5,747 bases of DNA from Myxococcota bacterium. GTDB taxonomy: Bacteria > Myxococcota > Polyangia > GCA-2747355 > JAKLHH01. Position numbers and translations under genes: made by a program. Below, piece by piece: positions 4,968 through 5,747 of the stretch. The DNA lies in assembly GCA_022710245.1 (NCBI GenBank), contig JAKLHH010000555.1:1-5747 (forward strand), written 5' to 3'. The notes beneath the pieces were generated by a model. It was given only the letters and a program-made list of their open reading frames with translations, had not been told where the DNA came from and did not search any database. Each line of letters starts with the position of its first letter. Position 1 is the first letter of the stretch.

Positions 4968-5747
4968 ATGCTGGGAGCGCTCCACGACGCACGCAAGAAG
5001 GCGGCCTTCGCCTGGCGGTTCCTGCGCGGGCGGCTGGTCCACGTCAACCTGCAGCTCCTCTACGAGTGCAACCTGCGCTGCCGGATCTGCGAGTTCTGGC
5101 GGCCGGCCTACCGCGAGGAGCCGCGCCTCGAGGCCGCGCAGGTCGAGCTGGTCTCCGAGCGCCTCGCCCGCCTGGGGCCGCAGATCGTCTCCATCGGCGG
5201 CGGCGAGCCGCTGCTGCACCCGGAGCTGCCACGGGTCGTCCGCGCGCTGGCCCGCCACCACTTCCCGGTGATGATCTGCAACGGCTGGTACGTCACGCCT
5301 GCGCGGGCGCGCGCCCTCTTCGAGGCGGGGATCTACGAGGTCAGCGTCTCGGTGGACTACGCGGACGCCGCCCGCCACGACGAGCAGCGCGGGGTGGCGG
5401 GCGCGCACGCGCGAGCGCTGGAGGCGCTCCGCGTGCTGCAGCGGAGCCGGGTCCGGCCCGACCAGCGCGTGCACATGATCTCGGTGATCATGGACGACAA
5501 CCTGGACGAGGTGGAGCCGCTCCTGCGCCGCTGCCGCGAGCTCGGGGTCACCTACCTCGTCACCCTCTACAGCGACGGACGCGGCCGCATCCCGCCGCGC
5601 CGCGTGGGGCCCGAGGTGAGCGGGCGGCTCCTCGCGCTCAAGCGCCGCTACCCGGAGTTCGTCGCCATGCGCGGCTACCTCGGCCGCTTCTCGCAGGCGA
5701 TCGCCGCGTCGGGCGTGGGTCCTTGCTACGCCGGGCGCAGCCTCTGC
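4968..5747 (+). CDS. Radical SAM protein, C-terminus cut by window edge
   Basis: An open frame of 260 codons with no stop before the right edge. It translates from ATG at 4968 to a short basic/aromatic leader (KKAAFAWRFLRGR), then LVHVNLQLLYECNLRCRICEFW with the radical SAM cysteines C34, C38 and C41, and SIGGGEPLLHPEL with GGGEP at 77-81. Further barrel strands include FPVMICNGWYV (about 99-109), EVSVSVD and HMISVIMDDN. The visible end, GPCYAGRSLC (C253, C260), resembles the entry to a SPASM-type auxiliary cluster domain, which normally continues beyond this point. No ATG, GTG or TTG lies further upstream in frame back to a TAG at 4842-4844, which fixes the start, although no strong Shine-Dalgarno is seen. 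It differs clearly from the radical SAM protein at 2773-3912, so it is not a recent duplicate. The reaction is unknown. Confidence 0.92.
   Translation, partial: MLGALHDARKKAAFAWRFLRGRLVHVNLQLLYECNLRCRICEFWRPAYREEPRLEAAQVELVSERLARLGPQIVSIGGGEPLLHPELPRVVRALARHHFPVMICNGWYVTPARARALFEAGIYEVSVSVDYADAARHDEQRGVAGAHARALEALRVLQRSRVRPDQRVHMISVIMDDNLDEVEPLLRRCRELGVTYLVTLYSDGRGRIPPRRVGPEVSGRLLALKRRYPEFVAMRGYLGRFSQAIAASGVGPCYAGRSLC

Overview
The window is a very GC-rich bacterial stretch (roughly 70% or more by eye, with coding regions strongly G/C at third positions). The secreted von Willebrand A-like lipoprotein with its double-aspartate 'EDDCS' motif and Cys-rich body is a type I associate with Myxococcota and related former Deltaproteobacteria. 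That lineage is an inference from protein style and composition, not a database result.

Layout from left to right. Bases 1-255 hold no gene. There is a 14-bp tandem array running off the left edge (1-89), then a 165-bp MITE-like element with 21-bp terminal inverted repeats (91-255). The right tip of the element coincides with the stop codon of yhbY, a 97-aa CRM-domain ribosome-assembly protein on the minus strand (252-545). A 279-bp divergent intergenic region (546-824) carries two REP-like hairpin repeats and a perfect 7-3-7 inverted repeat. It leads into a plus-strand vWA-like lipoprotein (825-1952). Converging on that gene, 13 bp away, is a minus-strand YfcE-type metallophosphoesterase (1966-2604).

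The right half is the most distinctive part. A complete radical SAM protein (2773-3912, minus) has three perfect copies of a 27-bp tandem repeat inside its coding sequence. Just upstream of it on the same strand is an unrecognised 283-aa protein with CxxC and CC motifs (3987-4838), visibly lower in GC than its neighbours. Across a 129-bp divergent region, a second and different radical SAM enzyme starts (4968 to the right edge, no stop in the window).

The two radical SAM proteins and the orphan Cys-containing protein could form one functional locus, for example a modification or maturation system. No substrate, precursor peptide or transporter is visible, so this is only a hypothesis. The lipoprotein, yhbY and the phosphoesterase look like independent single-gene units.
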